From Pseudomonas sp. ML2-2023-3 (GTDB lineage Bacteria > Pseudomonadota > Gammaproteobacteria > Pseudomonadales > Pseudomonadaceae): a stretch of DNA of 64,000 bases. The notes under the pieces are model-generated. The model was not told the DNA's origin. It made no database searches and worked only from the letters and a program-made list of their open reading frames with translations. Made by a program: the position numbers and the translations under genes. The DNA lies in the NCBI RefSeq assembly GCF_037055275.1, contig NZ_CP146343.1, positions 4,188,501 through 4,252,500 on the forward strand, given 5' to 3'. Positions 9,278 through 17,326 of this stretch are shown piece by piece; position 1 is the first letter of the stretch; every line of letters begins with the position of its first letter.

Positions 9278-9303
9278 AACCCGCATGGAATATAGCCCTG
9301 TGA
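9274..9303 (+). other. Nine-codon leader frame coupled to folE start
   Basis: A GAGGTG ribosome-site-like sequence (9263-9268) precedes an ATG at 9274 that overlaps the integrase relic's stop (ATGA). This frame, MKPAWNIAL, ends at TGA 9301-9303, overlapping the folE GTG at 9300 (GTGA). The arrangement would let ribosomes re-initiate on folE, which has no ribosome site of its own. It may be an accidental product of the element's integration. Confidence 0.4.
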
Positions 9304-9845
9304 CATTGGAACAAAACTACACCGCGATCCTCGGTCAACTCGGCGAAGACGTTTCCCGTGAAGGCCTTCTGGATACGCCAAAGCGTGCAGCCAAAGCCAT
9401 GCAGTACCTTTGCCGTGGCTATGAACAAACCCTGGAAGAAGTCACCAACGGTGCCTTGTTCAGCTCTGACAACAGCGAAATGGTGCTGGTTAAAGACATC
9501 GAGTTGTACTCGCTGTGCGAACACCACCTGCTGCCGTTTATCGGCAAAGCCCACGTGGCTTACATTCCGAGCGGCAAAGTGCTGGGCCTGTCTAAAGTGG
9601 CGCGAATTGTCGACATGTACGCCCGCCGCTTGCAGATCCAGGAAAACCTGAGCCGCCAGATCGCCGACGCAGTGATGCAAGTCACCGGCGCCCTGGGCGT
9701 TGCCGTGGTGATTGAAGCCAAGCACATGTGCATGATGATGCGCGGTGTCGAGAAGCAAAATTCGTCGATGATTACATCGGTGATGCTGGGTGAGTTCCGC
9801 GAAAACGCCGCCACCCGTAGCGAGTTTCTCAGCTTGATCAAGTAA
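9300..9845 (+). CDS. folE: GTP cyclohydrolase I
   Basis: GTP cyclohydrolase I makes 7,8-dihydroneopterin triphosphate from GTP, the entry to folate and related pterins, in the cytosol as a homodecamer. The zinc ligands are visible in [11 protein letters not shown] (Cys and His) and in [13 protein letters not shown] (second Cys). The GTG start at 9300 gives [20 protein letters not shown] and 181 residues, matching Pseudomonas homologues. An in-frame ATG at 9285 would add five residues but does not match relatives. The recombinase relic lies directly upstream and has probably replaced the native promoter. A strong terminator follows. Confidence 0.95.
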   Translation: MTLEQNYTAILGQLGEDVSREGLLDTPKRAAKAMQYLCRGYEQTLEEVTNGALFSSDNSEMVLVKDIELYSLCEHHLLPFIGKAHVAYIPSGKVLGLSKVARIVDMYARRLQIQENLSRQIADAVMQVTGALGVAVVIEAKHMCMMMRGVEKQNSSMITSVMLGEFRENAATRSEFLSLIK

Positions 9846-9856
9846 TTGGCGACCCG

Positions 9857-9888
9857 AAAAAGGCCGGCGTTTATCGCCGGTTTTTTTT
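9857..9888 (+). terminator. Rho-independent terminator after folE
   Basis: CCGGCG (9864-9869) pairs with CGCCGG (9875-9880) around a short loop and is followed by eight T residues. It starts 12 bases after the folE stop. Confidence 0.9.
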
Positions 9889-9946
9889 CGCCTGCCTGTT
9901 TTCAGGTAAGCTGCGCCCCTTCTTACTTGCCCATGAGGCTTTTACT

Positions 9947-10318
9947 GTGTTTATCAAAGCGCTTCGCGTAGGCCTGGGTCAGCTCATCATCGCTGGCGAT
10001 TTTGTTACCCGGCCCAGCAAAAAGCAGCGCCCGGCAGCCGCTCAGGCGCTGGTCGATCAAGCTGCAAAAAGCCTGACCCTGTACCAGTTCCACGCGTGCC
10101 CGTTCTGCGTGAAAACCCGCCGCACATTGCGCCGCCTGAATGTGCCGGTAGCCCTGCGGGATGCGAAAAACAACGAGCAGGACCGTCAAACCCTGCTGGA
10201 GCAAGGCGGCAAGATCAAAGTGCCGTGCCTGCGCATTGAAGAAGACGGCAAGACCACCTGGATGTACGACTCCAAGGTGATCATTGAGTACCTGAACCAG
10301 CGCTTTGCCAACGTTTAA
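9947..10318 (+). CDS. Glutaredoxin-like protein with N-terminal segment
   Basis: Protein of 123 residues. Residues 43-120 form a glutaredoxin/GST-N fold with the redox motif Cys51-Pro-Phe-Cys54 (YQFHACPFCVKTRR) and the cis-Pro segment KIKVPCLRIE that binds glutathione. Residues 1-20 are fairly hydrophobic and may anchor it in the inner membrane. The start is the GTG at 9947 (VFIKALRVGLG). It probably reduces mixed disulfides with glutathione; the partner is unknown. It stands alone between two terminators. Confidence 0.87.
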   Translation: MFIKALRVGLGQLIIAGDFVTRPSKKQRPAAAQALVDQAAKSLTLYQFHACPFCVKTRRTLRRLNVPVALRDAKNNEQDRQTLLEQGGKIKVPCLRIEEDGKTTWMYDSKVIIEYLNQRFANV

Positions 10319-10334
10319 AGATCACGCCCCTCCC

Positions 10335-10376
10335 GCCCATAAAAAAACCGGCTCAAGGCCGGTTTTTTTTATGGGC
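10335..10376. terminator. Bidirectional terminator between grx-like gene and GST
   Basis: AAAAAAACCGGC (10341-10352) pairs with GCCGGTTTTTTTT around a 5-base loop, extended by GCCCAT/ATGGGC. It carries T-tracts in both directions and lies between converging genes. Confidence 0.92.
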
Positions 10377-10383
10377 GATCAGC

Positions 10384-10986
10384 TCAATCGAGCATCCCCA
10401 CATGCCGCGGATGGCTGGCCACTCTTTGCAGCCAGGCCTGGATGCCGGGATAGCCGCTGAGATCAAAGCCGCCCTGATCGGCCACATGGGTGTAGGCGTA
10501 CAACGTCACGTCAGCAATCGAATACTGCTCACCCACCAGGTACGGGGTGCGATTGAGCTGTTGCTCCATCACATCCAGCGCCTTGTAGCCGCGCTTTTGC
10601 AGTGTGCGGTACTCCTCCAGACGCTCTTGCGGCAACCCCAGGTAAAACTGGATAAACCTTGCCACCGCAATGTAAGGCTCATGGCTGTACTGTTCGAAAA
10701 ACTGCCATTGAAGCACCTGGGTGCGCAAACGCGGCTCAGCCGGCAAAAACTCGCTGCCGTCGGCCAGGTAGTTGAGAATCGCGTTGGACTCCCACAGGCA
10801 CGTGCCGTCTTCCAGCTCCAGCACTGGCACTTTGCCGTTCGGGTTTTTCGCCAGGAAATCCGGGGTTTGTGTTTCGCCCTTGAGGATATCCACCGCGAAC
10901 CACTGATACTCAATGCCCAGCAAATGCAGCATCAGCTTGATCTTGTAGCAGTTGCCCGAATTGTAATCGCCATAAACCTTGAGCAT
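10384..10986 (-). CDS. Glutathione S-transferase family protein
   Basis: Cytosolic GST-like protein of 200 residues with an N-terminal thioredoxin-fold domain (MLKVYGDYNSGNCYKIKL; cis-Pro in NGKVPVLELEDG; glutathione gamma-glutamyl contact in LWESNAILNYLA) and a C-terminal all-helical domain with the N-capping segment SIADVTLYAY. Substrate unknown. It ends at the shared terminator and is 10 bp downstream of the aminotransferase on the same strand, so the two may be co-transcribed and under the same MarR control. Confidence 0.9.
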   Translation of the reverse strand: MLKVYGDYNSGNCYKIKLMLHLLGIEYQWFAVDILKGETQTPDFLAKNPNGKVPVLELEDGTCLWESNAILNYLADGSEFLPAEPRLRTQVLQWQFFEQYSHEPYIAVARFIQFYLGLPQERLEEYRTLQKRGYKALDVMEQQLNRTPYLVGEQYSIADVTLYAYTHVADQGGFDLSGYPGIQAWLQRVASHPRHVGMLD

Positions 10987-10996
10987 CGTGCCTCCT

Positions 10997-12163
10997 TTAG
11001 GCCGCTTGAGCGGCCTGAGCCTGACGAATAACGTTAGCCAGGCGCTTGAGGCCTTCGTGCAGACGCGCCGGGTCGATGTGGCTGAAGTTCAGCCGCAGGC
11101 TGCCTACGTTCTGGTCCGGGTTGGCGAAGAACGGTTCACCCGGCATGAATGCCACGTTCTGCTCCAGCGCAGGCTTGAGCAACGTACGGGTGTCGAACGG
11201 CTGCTTTAGGGTCAACCAGAAGAACAGGCCGCCCTGTGGCACATGCCAGTCCGCCAGGTCCGAGAAGTGCTCTTCCAGCGCCAGCTGAAAACCGTCACGG
11301 CGTACGCGGTAGAAATCACGCAACTCGGCCAGGTGGTTGGTCATTTTCTCGGTGCCGATCCACTGCAAAGCCTGCCATTGGCCAACACGGTTGGTGTGCA
11401 GGTCAGCCGATTGCTTGAGGCGCAGCAAATGGGGGAACAGATCAGGGCTGGCAATCAGGAAGCCAACGCGCAAGCCCGGCAACAGGGTCTTGGACACGGT
11501 GCCGGTGTAGATCCAGCTGGCTTTTTTCAGGCGGCTGACAATCGGCGTTGCACTGCCACCGTCAAAGTTCAGTTCGCGGTACGGCTCATCTTCAATCAGG
11601 GTGACGCCGAACTCGTCGAGCAAGGCCGCTACCGCGTCGCGCTTGGTTTCGCTGTAACGCACGGCAGACGGGTTCTGGAACGTCGGGATCAGGTAGATGA
11701 AGGCCGGGCTGTGTTTTTCCAGCTGCACACGCAAGGCGGCCAGGTCCGGGCCGTCGGCTTGCAGCGGGAACGTCAGGCACTCGGCGCCGAACAGCTGGAA
11801 GATTTGCAGCGCCGCCAGATAGGTCGGCGCTTCGAGCATGATTTCAGTGCCTTTGTCGATGTACAGCTTGGCTGCCAGATCCAGCGCCTGCTGCGAACCG
11901 CTAAGTACCATGACCTGGCTCGCATCGCAATCAACGCCCAATGCGCGGGCCTCTGCGGCCAGTACTTCACGCAGTGCCGGCTCGCCTTCACTCATGCCGT
12001 ATTGACCCATCGAGGCCGGCATGTCGGTCCAGTCGACCTTGGGCAGCATGGCTTCAGCCGGTAGCCCGCCAGCGAAAGACATGACTTCCGGGCGTTGGGC
12101 CGCAGCCAGAATTTCACGAATCAAAGAGCTTTTCAGGCGGGAAACACGTTCGGAGAAGGCCAT
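10997..12163 (-). CDS. PLP-dependent aminotransferase, class I/II
   Basis: Fold-type I aminotransferase of 388 residues resembling 2-aminoadipate/aromatic aminotransferases of the PLP family related to MocR C-terminal domains. The PLP-binding lysine is Lys225 in YTGTVSKTLLPGLRVGF; the phosphate-binding SGSQQALDL and the aspartate in IEDEPYREL are also visible. The ATG at 12163 (MAFSERVSRLKSSLIREIL) is preferred over a longer frame that reaches 12202. It is divergent from the MarR gene, with two matching inverted repeats in between. Substrate is not determined. Confidence 0.88.
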   Translation of the reverse strand: MAFSERVSRLKSSLIREILAAAQRPEVMSFAGGLPAEAMLPKVDWTDMPASMGQYGMSEGEPALREVLAAEARALGVDCDASQVMVLSGSQQALDLAAKLYIDKGTEIMLEAPTYLAALQIFQLFGAECLTFPLQADGPDLAALRVQLEKHSPAFIYLIPTFQNPSAVRYSETKRDAVAALLDEFGVTLIEDEPYRELNFDGGSATPIVSRLKKASWIYTGTVSKTLLPGLRVGFLIASPDLFPHLLRLKQSADLHTNRVGQWQALQWIGTEKMTNHLAELRDFYRVRRDGFQLALEEHFSDLADWHVPQGGLFFWLTLKQPFDTRTLLKPALEQNVAFMPGEPFFANPDQNVGSLRLNFSHIDPARLHEGLKRLANVIRQAQAAQAA

Positions 12164-12197
12164 ACAGATCACCGGTAGCGGAAGTAATTGGAAATAA

Positions 12198-12212
12198 GTC
12201 AAACTGGTTGAC
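12198..12212. promoter_or_regulatory. Inverted repeat GTCAA-N5-TTGAC, copy 1
   Basis: Perfect 5-bp arms with a 5-base spacer (ACTGG) in the 82-bp divergent gap between the aminotransferase and MarR genes. An identical-arm copy lies 42 bp away, as expected for a MarR dimer operator pair. Confidence 0.6.
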
Positions 12213-12239
12213 CGAAACTACGCCGCGAAGCCTAGATAC

Positions 12240-12254
12240 GTCAATATGCTTGAC
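12240..12254. promoter_or_regulatory. Inverted repeat GTCAA-N5-TTGAC, copy 2
   Basis: Same arms as the copy at 12198 with spacer TATGC, about four helical turns away. It covers the proposed ATG of the MarR gene (12246), so binding here would repress the regulator itself. Confidence 0.6.
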
Positions 12255-12686
12255 CTTAAAAATCCGACCACTCAGCGTGCCGCCATGGAAGCCTTCTTCT
12301 TTGGCTATCAAGCGTTTACTGCCAAGGCAGACGAAATGCTGGCGCGCCGTGGGCTGAGCCGGGTGCATCAGCGCATCGTTTTTTTTATCGCCCACCATCC
12401 CGGTGTAAGCGTCAAGGAACTGCTGACGCTGCTGGGCGTAAGCAAACAAGCCCTCAATACGCCATTACGCCAGCTGATCGAAATGGATCTGGTGCGCAGC
12501 GTCGCGCCCGAGACCGACAAGCGCAAACGCCTGCTGGAGCTGACCGCTGACGGCGTCACCTTCGAGAAAAACCTGCGCCGCGAGCAGGTCAAACTGCTGC
12601 AACGGGTGTTCGCCCAGGCCGGTGACGACGCCGTCAATGGCTGGCTGGCAATCAATCATGCCCTGGGCCAAAGCCGCCAGCCCTAG
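12246..12686 (+). CDS. MarR-family transcriptional regulator
   Basis: Winged-helix regulator of 146 residues. The core DNA-binding region lies around residues 40-95 (RVHQRIVFFIAHHPGVSVKE, then LLGVSKQALNTPLRQLIEMD and a basic wing RSVAPETDKRKRLLELT). It probably acts as a dimer and binds the two inverted repeats in the gap shared with the divergent aminotransferase. The start ATG sits inside the second repeat and has no good ribosome site, so a different start, such as the internal ATG at 12285, is possible. The ligand is unknown. Confidence 0.87.
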   Translation: MLDLKNPTTQRAAMEAFFFGYQAFTAKADEMLARRGLSRVHQRIVFFIAHHPGVSVKELLTLLGVSKQALNTPLRQLIEMDLVRSVAPETDKRKRLLELTADGVTFEKNLRREQVKLLQRVFAQAGDDAVNGWLAINHALGQSRQP

Positions 12687-12770
12687 CCTGGATACTGGAG
12701 CAGGGCTCCCACAACAAGCCCACTTCCACCCATCACTTTCGGCCACAATCCAGAAAACATTATTTGCTTT

Positions 12771-12784
12771 TTTTGTATACAAAA
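12771..12784. promoter_or_regulatory. Palindrome TTTTGTATACAAAA (purine-regulon box 1)
   Basis: Perfect 14-bp palindrome 98 bp before the purine permease start, with core TTGTATACAA. The same core occurs before puuE and gcl. It is a candidate operator for a dimeric regulator encoded elsewhere. Confidence 0.65.
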
Positions 12785-12882
12785 GCATAATTCATCTCGC
12801 CTGCATTCTTGACCCAAAGGTCAGAAAAATGCTGCGTGCCTCACCAGTGCCCTTAAAAACAATAAAAGCCTGAGGAAAAACC

Positions 12883-14232
12883 GTGGACAGCCAAAAGTCA
12901 GAAGTACCCGCCGTTGAACTTTCTCCCCCCTCCTCCCGCGGCTGGCTGGAGCGCCTGTTCAAACTGTCGCTGCATGGCACCACGGTCAGGACCGAGCTGA
13001 TCGCCGGGCTGACCACCTTTATCACCATGGCCTACATCATCTTCGTCAACCCCAACATCATGGCCGACGCGGGCATTGATCACGGCGCAGCCTTTGTGGC
13101 GACCTGCATCGCCGCTGCCCTGGGCAGCCTGTTAATGGGGCTCTACGCCAACTGGCCAGTAGGCCTGGCGCCAGGCATGGGCCTGAATGCGTTCTTCACC
13201 TACACGGTGGTCGGGACGATGGGCTACAGCTGGGAGACCGCCCTGGGCGCGGTCTTTGTCTCTGGCGTACTGTTTCTGATTCTGACCCTGTCACGGGTGC
13301 GCGAATGGCTGCTCAACAGCATTCCTGCCAGCCTGCGTTATGCAATGGGTGCGGGGGTCGGTTTGTTTCTGGGAATCATCGGCCTGAAAACCTCGGGCAT
13401 CATCGTCGATAGCCCGGCCACCCTGATCAAGCTCGGCTCCCTGCGCGACCCGGCGCCGTTGCTGGCCGCCGTGTGCTTTTTGATGATTGCGATTCTTAGC
13501 TACCACCGCGTGTTCGGCGCGATCCTGATCAGCATTATCGCCGTCACTCTCGCGGGCTGGGGCCTGGATCTGGTGCACTACAACGGCATCATGTCTGCGC
13601 CGCCAAGCCTGGCTCCGACCTGGATGGCGATGGACCTCAAGGGTGTGTTCAATATCAGCATGATCAGCGTGGTGCTGGCCTTCCTGTTTGTACACATGTT
13701 CGACACTGCCGGCACCTTGATGGGCGTGGCCCAGCGTGCCGGCCTGGTCAAGGCTGACGGCAAGATCGAAAACCTGTCCAGGGCACTCAAGGCTGACAGC
13801 GCCTCAAGCGTGTTCGGCGCCGTGGTTGGCGTGCCGCCCGTGACCAGCTATGTCGAAAGCGCCGCAGGGGTCGCGGCAGGCGGTCGGACCGGGCTCACCG
13901 CCGTCACCGTGGGCGTGCTGTTTGTTGCCGCGATGTTCTTCGCCCCCCTGGCTGGCATGATCCCCGCTTATGCCACAGCAGGCGCCCTGATTTACGTCGC
14001 GATGCTGATGATGGGCGGCATGCAGCACATCAACTGGGACGAACCCACCGACTGCATCCCGGCCATTGTGACCATGATCATGATGCCAATGACCTTCTCG
14101 GTCGCCGACGGGATTGCCCTGGGCTTTATCAGCTATGTCGCACTCAAGGCAGGCACCGGTAAATACCGCGAAATTTCTGTCAGCCTGTGGGTGCTCTGCG
14201 CTATTTTCATCGCCAAGTTTATTTACCTGTAA
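12883..14232 (+). CDS. Purine permease, AzgA/GhxP-type (NCS2)
   Basis: Inner-membrane nucleobase:cation symporter of 449 residues with about a dozen hydrophobic segments. The AzgA-like signature is clear: ELIAGLTTFITMAYIIFVNP near residues 39-58, then GLAPGMGLNAFFTYTVV and a later VESAAGVAAGGRTGLTAV. Relatives carry adenine, guanine or hypoxanthine with protons. The start is a GTG preceded by GAGGAAA. It has the TTGTATACAA box upstream and lies before the urate catabolic genes, which fits a role in bringing in purines for breakdown. Confidence 0.92.
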   Translation: MDSQKSEVPAVELSPPSSRGWLERLFKLSLHGTTVRTELIAGLTTFITMAYIIFVNPNIMADAGIDHGAAFVATCIAAALGSLLMGLYANWPVGLAPGMGLNAFFTYTVVGTMGYSWETALGAVFVSGVLFLILTLSRVREWLLNSIPASLRYAMGAGVGLFLGIIGLKTSGIIVDSPATLIKLGSLRDPAPLLAAVCFLMIAILSYHRVFGAILISIIAVTLAGWGLDLVHYNGIMSAPPSLAPTWMAMDLKGVFNISMISVVLAFLFVHMFDTAGTLMGVAQRAGLVKADGKIENLSRALKADSASSVFGAVVGVPPVTSYVESAAGVAAGGRTGLTAVTVGVLFVAAMFFAPLAGMIPAYATAGALIYVAMLMMGGMQHINWDEPTDCIPAIVTMIMMPMTFSVADGIALGFISYVALKAGTGKYREISVSLWVLCAIFIAKFIYL

Positions 14233-14250
14233 ACCGGGCGATATCAACCG

Positions 14251-14275
14251 GCCCCGCCAATGACGCGGGGTCTTT
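14251..14275 (+). terminator. Possible terminator after purine permease
   Basis: CCCCGC pairs with GCGGGG around a loop of about seven bases, followed by TCTTT. It lies 18 bases after the permease stop; the T-tract is weak. Confidence 0.45.
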
Positions 14276-14293
14276 GTGCTATGGGAGGAAGTG

Positions 14294-14920
14294 ATGAGTC
14301 TGGAAACCTGGCTGCTGTTCAGCAGCGCGGCATTGGTGGTAATCCTGATTCCGGGGCCTTTGTCGTTATTGATGATCAGCAACAGTTTGAACTACGGCTT
14401 GCGCCGTTCTTACCCGGCATTTCTGGGGGGTGTATTTGCCTCGATTTGCCTGCTCAGTGCTTCGGCACTGGGTTTGGGGGCTTTGTTGCTGGCCTCGGAA
14501 AAACTCTTCAGCGCCCTGAAAATCGTCGGCGCGTTGTATCTGTTTTATCTGGCCTGGCAAAGCTGGAAACAATCGCGCCAGCCGGCCACGGTCACCAACG
14601 TGCCTGAAGCCGCACCAAAACCGCGCTTCAGCGCCCTGTTCGGGCGCGCGTTTGTACTGGGCGCCAGCAATCCGAAAGACATTTTGTTCTTTGCTGCCTT
14701 CCTTCCGCAGTTCCTCAACCCTGACCTGCCCTTCCTTAACCAGTTGCTGGTGATGATCGCCACCTGGACCGTACTCGACCTGCTGTGCAAGCTGGCCTAC
14801 GGCCTTGGCGCCCATGGTGCGGCGGGTTATCTGCGCAGCGGCAAGGGCCAGAGCTGGTTCAACCGCATCAGCGCCGGGTTGTTTGGTGTAGCGGGAACGG
14901 CGTCACTGCTAAGCCGCTGA
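14294..14920 (+). CDS. LysE/RhtB-family exporter
   Basis: Inner-membrane protein of 208 residues with about six hydrophobic segments. It begins MSLETWLLFSSAALVVILIP and carries the family motif PGPLSLLMISNSLNYGLRR near residue 21 and GASNPKDILFFAAFLPQF in the middle. LysE/RhtB proteins export amino acids or related metabolites; the substrate here is unknown. GGAGGAAG precedes the ATG at 14294, favouring it over a longer frame. Confidence 0.9.
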   Translation: MSLETWLLFSSAALVVILIPGPLSLLMISNSLNYGLRRSYPAFLGGVFASICLLSASALGLGALLLASEKLFSALKIVGALYLFYLAWQSWKQSRQPATVTNVPEAAPKPRFSALFGRAFVLGASNPKDILFFAAFLPQFLNPDLPFLNQLLVMIATWTVLDLLCKLAYGLGAHGAAGYLRSGKGQSWFNRISAGLFGVAGTASLLSR

Positions 14921-14934
14921 TACAGCACCGCCTG

Positions 14935-15022
14935 TGTGGGAGCGGGCTTGCTCGCGATACAAGCGCCGCCGTGTGTCTGGATGACCGCGTCGATGCCATC
15001 GCAAGCAAGCCCGCCCCCACAA
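14935..15022. repeat. REP-like palindrome, family A
   Basis: Arms GTGGGAGCGGGCTTGCTCGC and its imperfect complement GCAAGCAAGCCCGCCCCCAC enclose about 45 bases. The same family recurs at 21745, 27446 and 61467. It lies between the converging exporter and uraH. Confidence 0.88.
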
Positions 15023-15095
15023 GTCATGTGTAGACAGGCAAAAAAAAGCCCGCAGTGTGAGCGGGCAAATAACCACATGCGCAGATCGATATCTT

Positions 15096-15449
15096 CTAGC
15101 TACCGCGATAGGTCGAGTAGCTGTACGGCGAAATCAGTAGCGGTACATGGTAGTGATCCTGCTCGGAACTGATCCCGAAACGCAGTACCACCACGTCCAG
15201 AAACGCCGGCTCCGGCAATTTCACACCCCGCGCGCGGTAGTAATCACCGGCACTGAACTGCACCTGGTAAACCCCCGAACGGTACGTATCCCCTTCCAGC
15301 AACGGCGCGTCGCAGCGGCCATCGCTATTGGTCAGCGCTGTAGCGACCAACTCCAGCCCCGAACCTTCAACCCGATACAACTCGACCTTGATCGAGCTGC
15401 CCGGACAGCCATGTGCGGCATCCAAAACGTGCGTAGTCAAACGTCCCAT
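15096..15449 (-). CDS. uraH: 5-hydroxyisourate hydrolase
   Basis: Transthyretin-like hydrolase that opens 5-hydroxyisourate to OHCU, the second step of urate breakdown. With the ATG at 15449 it has 117 residues. Diagnostic segments are MGRLTTHVLDAAHGCPGSSI at the start, HYHVPLLISPYSYSTYRGS at the end, and the family's C-terminal Tyr-Arg-Gly-Ser. An upstream in-frame start at 15494 would add 15 residues that relatives lack. It is divergent from puuE, with operator-like palindromes in between. Confidence 0.95.
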   Translation of the reverse strand: MGRLTTHVLDAAHGCPGSSIKVELYRVEGSGLELVATALTNSDGRCDAPLLEGDTYRSGVYQVQFSAGDYYRARGVKLPEPAFLDVVVLRFGISSEQDHYHVPLLISPYSYSTYRGS

Positions 15450-15550
15450 AGATTGTGCGACCTCCCGAGTCGGTGAAAAAAATGGCCACTGCACCCCTTT
15501 GGCGCACCAAAAGCATCAGCGAGAACACGATTAAGACATTTATCAAAAAA

Positions 15551-15562
15551 ATTGTACACAAT
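15551..15562. promoter_or_regulatory. Box ATTGTACACAAT (purine-regulon box 2)
   Basis: Arms ATTGT/ACAAT around AC; one base differs from the perfect TTGTATACAA core. It lies about 100 bp before the uraH start. Confidence 0.55.
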
Positions 15563-15746
15563 TAAAAAGCACAATTTCAGCCAGCCCTTGAGCCGCACCG
15601 CCTGCACGGTATTTCCTGTCAAAGCCGCAGGGTTAGCAGACTTCTTATCCATAAGCTGACCAATCAGGCAGGTTTCTTGCAAGTACCTTTCAGGCGCGAA
15701 GCATGGTAGAAATAGAAAAAATCAGGGTTACAAATAGATTATAAAG

Positions 15747-15756
15747 TTGTATACAA
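15747..15756. promoter_or_regulatory. Palindrome TTGTATACAA (purine-regulon box 3)
   Basis: Perfect 10-bp palindrome 67 bp before the puuE start, identical to the cores at 12773, 28098 and 28238. Confidence 0.65.
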
Positions 15757-15823
15757 TCAAGCCATCGCAGTGACGCCAGGTCTGGCCAATCGACTGTTAA
15801 CACAAACAATAAGGAAGACTGTA

Positions 15824-16753
15824 GTGAGCGCTGACTACCCACGCGACCTGATTGGTTACGGTCCAAACCCTCCGCACCCGCATTGGCCGGACAACGCCCG
15901 TATCGCCCTGTCTTTCGTACTCAACTACGAAGAAGGCGGCGAGCGCAACATCCTGCACGGCGACAAGGAATCTGAAGCGTTCCTGTCCGAAATGGTCTCG
16001 GCGCAGCCGTTGCAAGGCGAGCGCAACATGAGCATGGAGTCCTTGTACGAGTACGGCAGCCGCGCAGGCGTGTGGCGTGTACTCAAACTGTTTCGCGAAT
16101 TCGACATCCCGCTGACCATATTTGCCGTGGCAATGGCCGCCCAGCGCCACCCGGACGTGATCCGCGCCATGGTTGCTGCCGGGCATGAGATTTGCAGCCA
16201 CGGGTATCGCTGGATCGACTACCAGTACATGGATGAAGCCCTTGAGCGTGAACACATGCTCGAAGCCATCCGCATCCTCACCGAAATCAGCGGTGAACGC
16301 CCCCTGGGCTGGTACACCGGCCGCACCGGCCCCAATACCCGGCGCCTGGTGATGGAAGAAGGCGGTTTCCTGTACGACTGCGACACCTATGACGACGACC
16401 TGCCCTACTGGGAGCCCAACAACCCTACCGGCAAGCCGCATCTGGTGATCCCTTACACCCTGGACACCAATGACATGCGCTTCACCCAGGTGCAGGGTTT
16501 CAATACCGGCGAGCAATTTTTCCAGTACCTCAAGGATGCTTTCGATGTGCTGTACGCCGAAGGCGCAGAGTCGCCGAAAATGCTATCCATCGGCCTGCAT
16601 TGCCGCCTCATTGGCCGCCCTGCGCGTCTCGCCGCCCTCAAGCGTTTCATTGAATACGCCAAGGGTCATGAACAGGTCTGGTTCACCCGCCGCGTGGACA
16701 TCGCCCGCCACTGGCACGCCACCCACCCTTTTGTTGCAGAGACCGCCAAATGA
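15824..16753 (+). CDS. puuE: Allantoinase, polysaccharide-deacetylase-like
   Basis: Cofactor-independent allantoinase that hydrolyses allantoin to allantoate. The 309 residues start at a GTG (SADYPRDLIGYGPNPPHPHW) preceded by AAGGAAG. The NodB-like fold is visible in IALSFVLNYEEGGERNILHG, in GHEICSHGYRWIDYQYMDE, and in RPLGWYTGRTGPNTRRLV. This matches PuuE rather than a metal-dependent amidohydrolase allantoinase. Its last four bases overlap the uraD start (ATGA), so the two are translated together. Confidence 0.95.
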   Translation: MSADYPRDLIGYGPNPPHPHWPDNARIALSFVLNYEEGGERNILHGDKESEAFLSEMVSAQPLQGERNMSMESLYEYGSRAGVWRVLKLFREFDIPLTIFAVAMAAQRHPDVIRAMVAAGHEICSHGYRWIDYQYMDEALEREHMLEAIRILTEISGERPLGWYTGRTGPNTRRLVMEEGGFLYDCDTYDDDLPYWEPNNPTGKPHLVIPYTLDTNDMRFTQVQGFNTGEQFFQYLKDAFDVLYAEGAESPKMLSIGLHCRLIGRPARLAALKRFIEYAKGHEQVWFTRRVDIARHWHATHPFVAETAK

Positions 16754-17265
16754 GCGCCTTCAAGACCCTCAAGCCTTCACAACTGAGCCGTGAAGCGTTC
16801 GTGGCAGCCTTTGCCGATATCTACGAACACTCGCCCTGGGTAGCCGAAAAAGCCTGCGACCTGGGCCTGGACAGCAGCGTCGACACCATCGAAACCCTGC
16901 ACCAGCGCATGAGTGACATTTTGTTGAGCGCCGATCACGCCAGCCAGCTGGCATTGATCAATGCTCACCCGGACCTGGCCGGCAAAGCAGCCGTCCAGGG
17001 CCAACTCACCGAAGCCAGCACCCATGAACAAGCTGGCGCCGGTATTCACCAATGCACGGCCGAAGAGTTTCAACGCTTCACCGAGCTGAACGAGGCCTAT
17101 AAAGCCAAGTTCAAGTTTCCCTTCATCATGGCGGTAAAAGGCAGCGACCGGCACCAGATCCTCGCCGCGTTCGAGACCCGCATCCATAACCCGGCAGACG
17201 TCGAGTTCAAATGCGCGTTGGCAGAAATCAACAAGATTGCCCTGTTCCGATTACTCCAGCTCTAA
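16750..17265 (+). CDS. uraD: OHCU decarboxylase
   Basis: 2-oxo-4-hydroxy-4-carboxy-5-ureidoimidazoline decarboxylase, which yields (S)-allantoin. The 171 residues are mostly helical. The catalytic His lies in LINAHPDLAGKAAVQG, and the conserved EEFQRFTELNEAYKAKFKFP and FIMAVKG segments are present. It overlaps puuE by four bases and is followed after 61 bp by alc. Confidence 0.95.
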   Translation: MSAFKTLKPSQLSREAFVAAFADIYEHSPWVAEKACDLGLDSSVDTIETLHQRMSDILLSADHASQLALINAHPDLAGKAAVQGQLTEASTHEQAGAGIHQCTAEEFQRFTELNEAYKAKFKFPFIMAVKGSDRHQILAAFETRIHNPADVEFKCALAEINKIALFRLLQL

Positions 17266-17326
17266 GCCGAACCGGCACGTGCCGGTGACGCATCTCCAGC
17301 CACTTAATTAAAGGCAGACAAGAAGA

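Larger units (their letters stand above)
15450..15823. other. Divergent control region of uraH and puuE
   Basis: This 374-base A+T-rich stretch holds no credible gene. It contains two palindromic boxes (15551 and 15747), one nearer each gene, and presumably both promoters. Confidence 0.6.

Noticed and set aside
9285..9299. ATG at 9285 as folE start
   Set aside because: It has no ribosome site and adds residues absent from relatives; the GTG at 9300 matches the family N-terminus.
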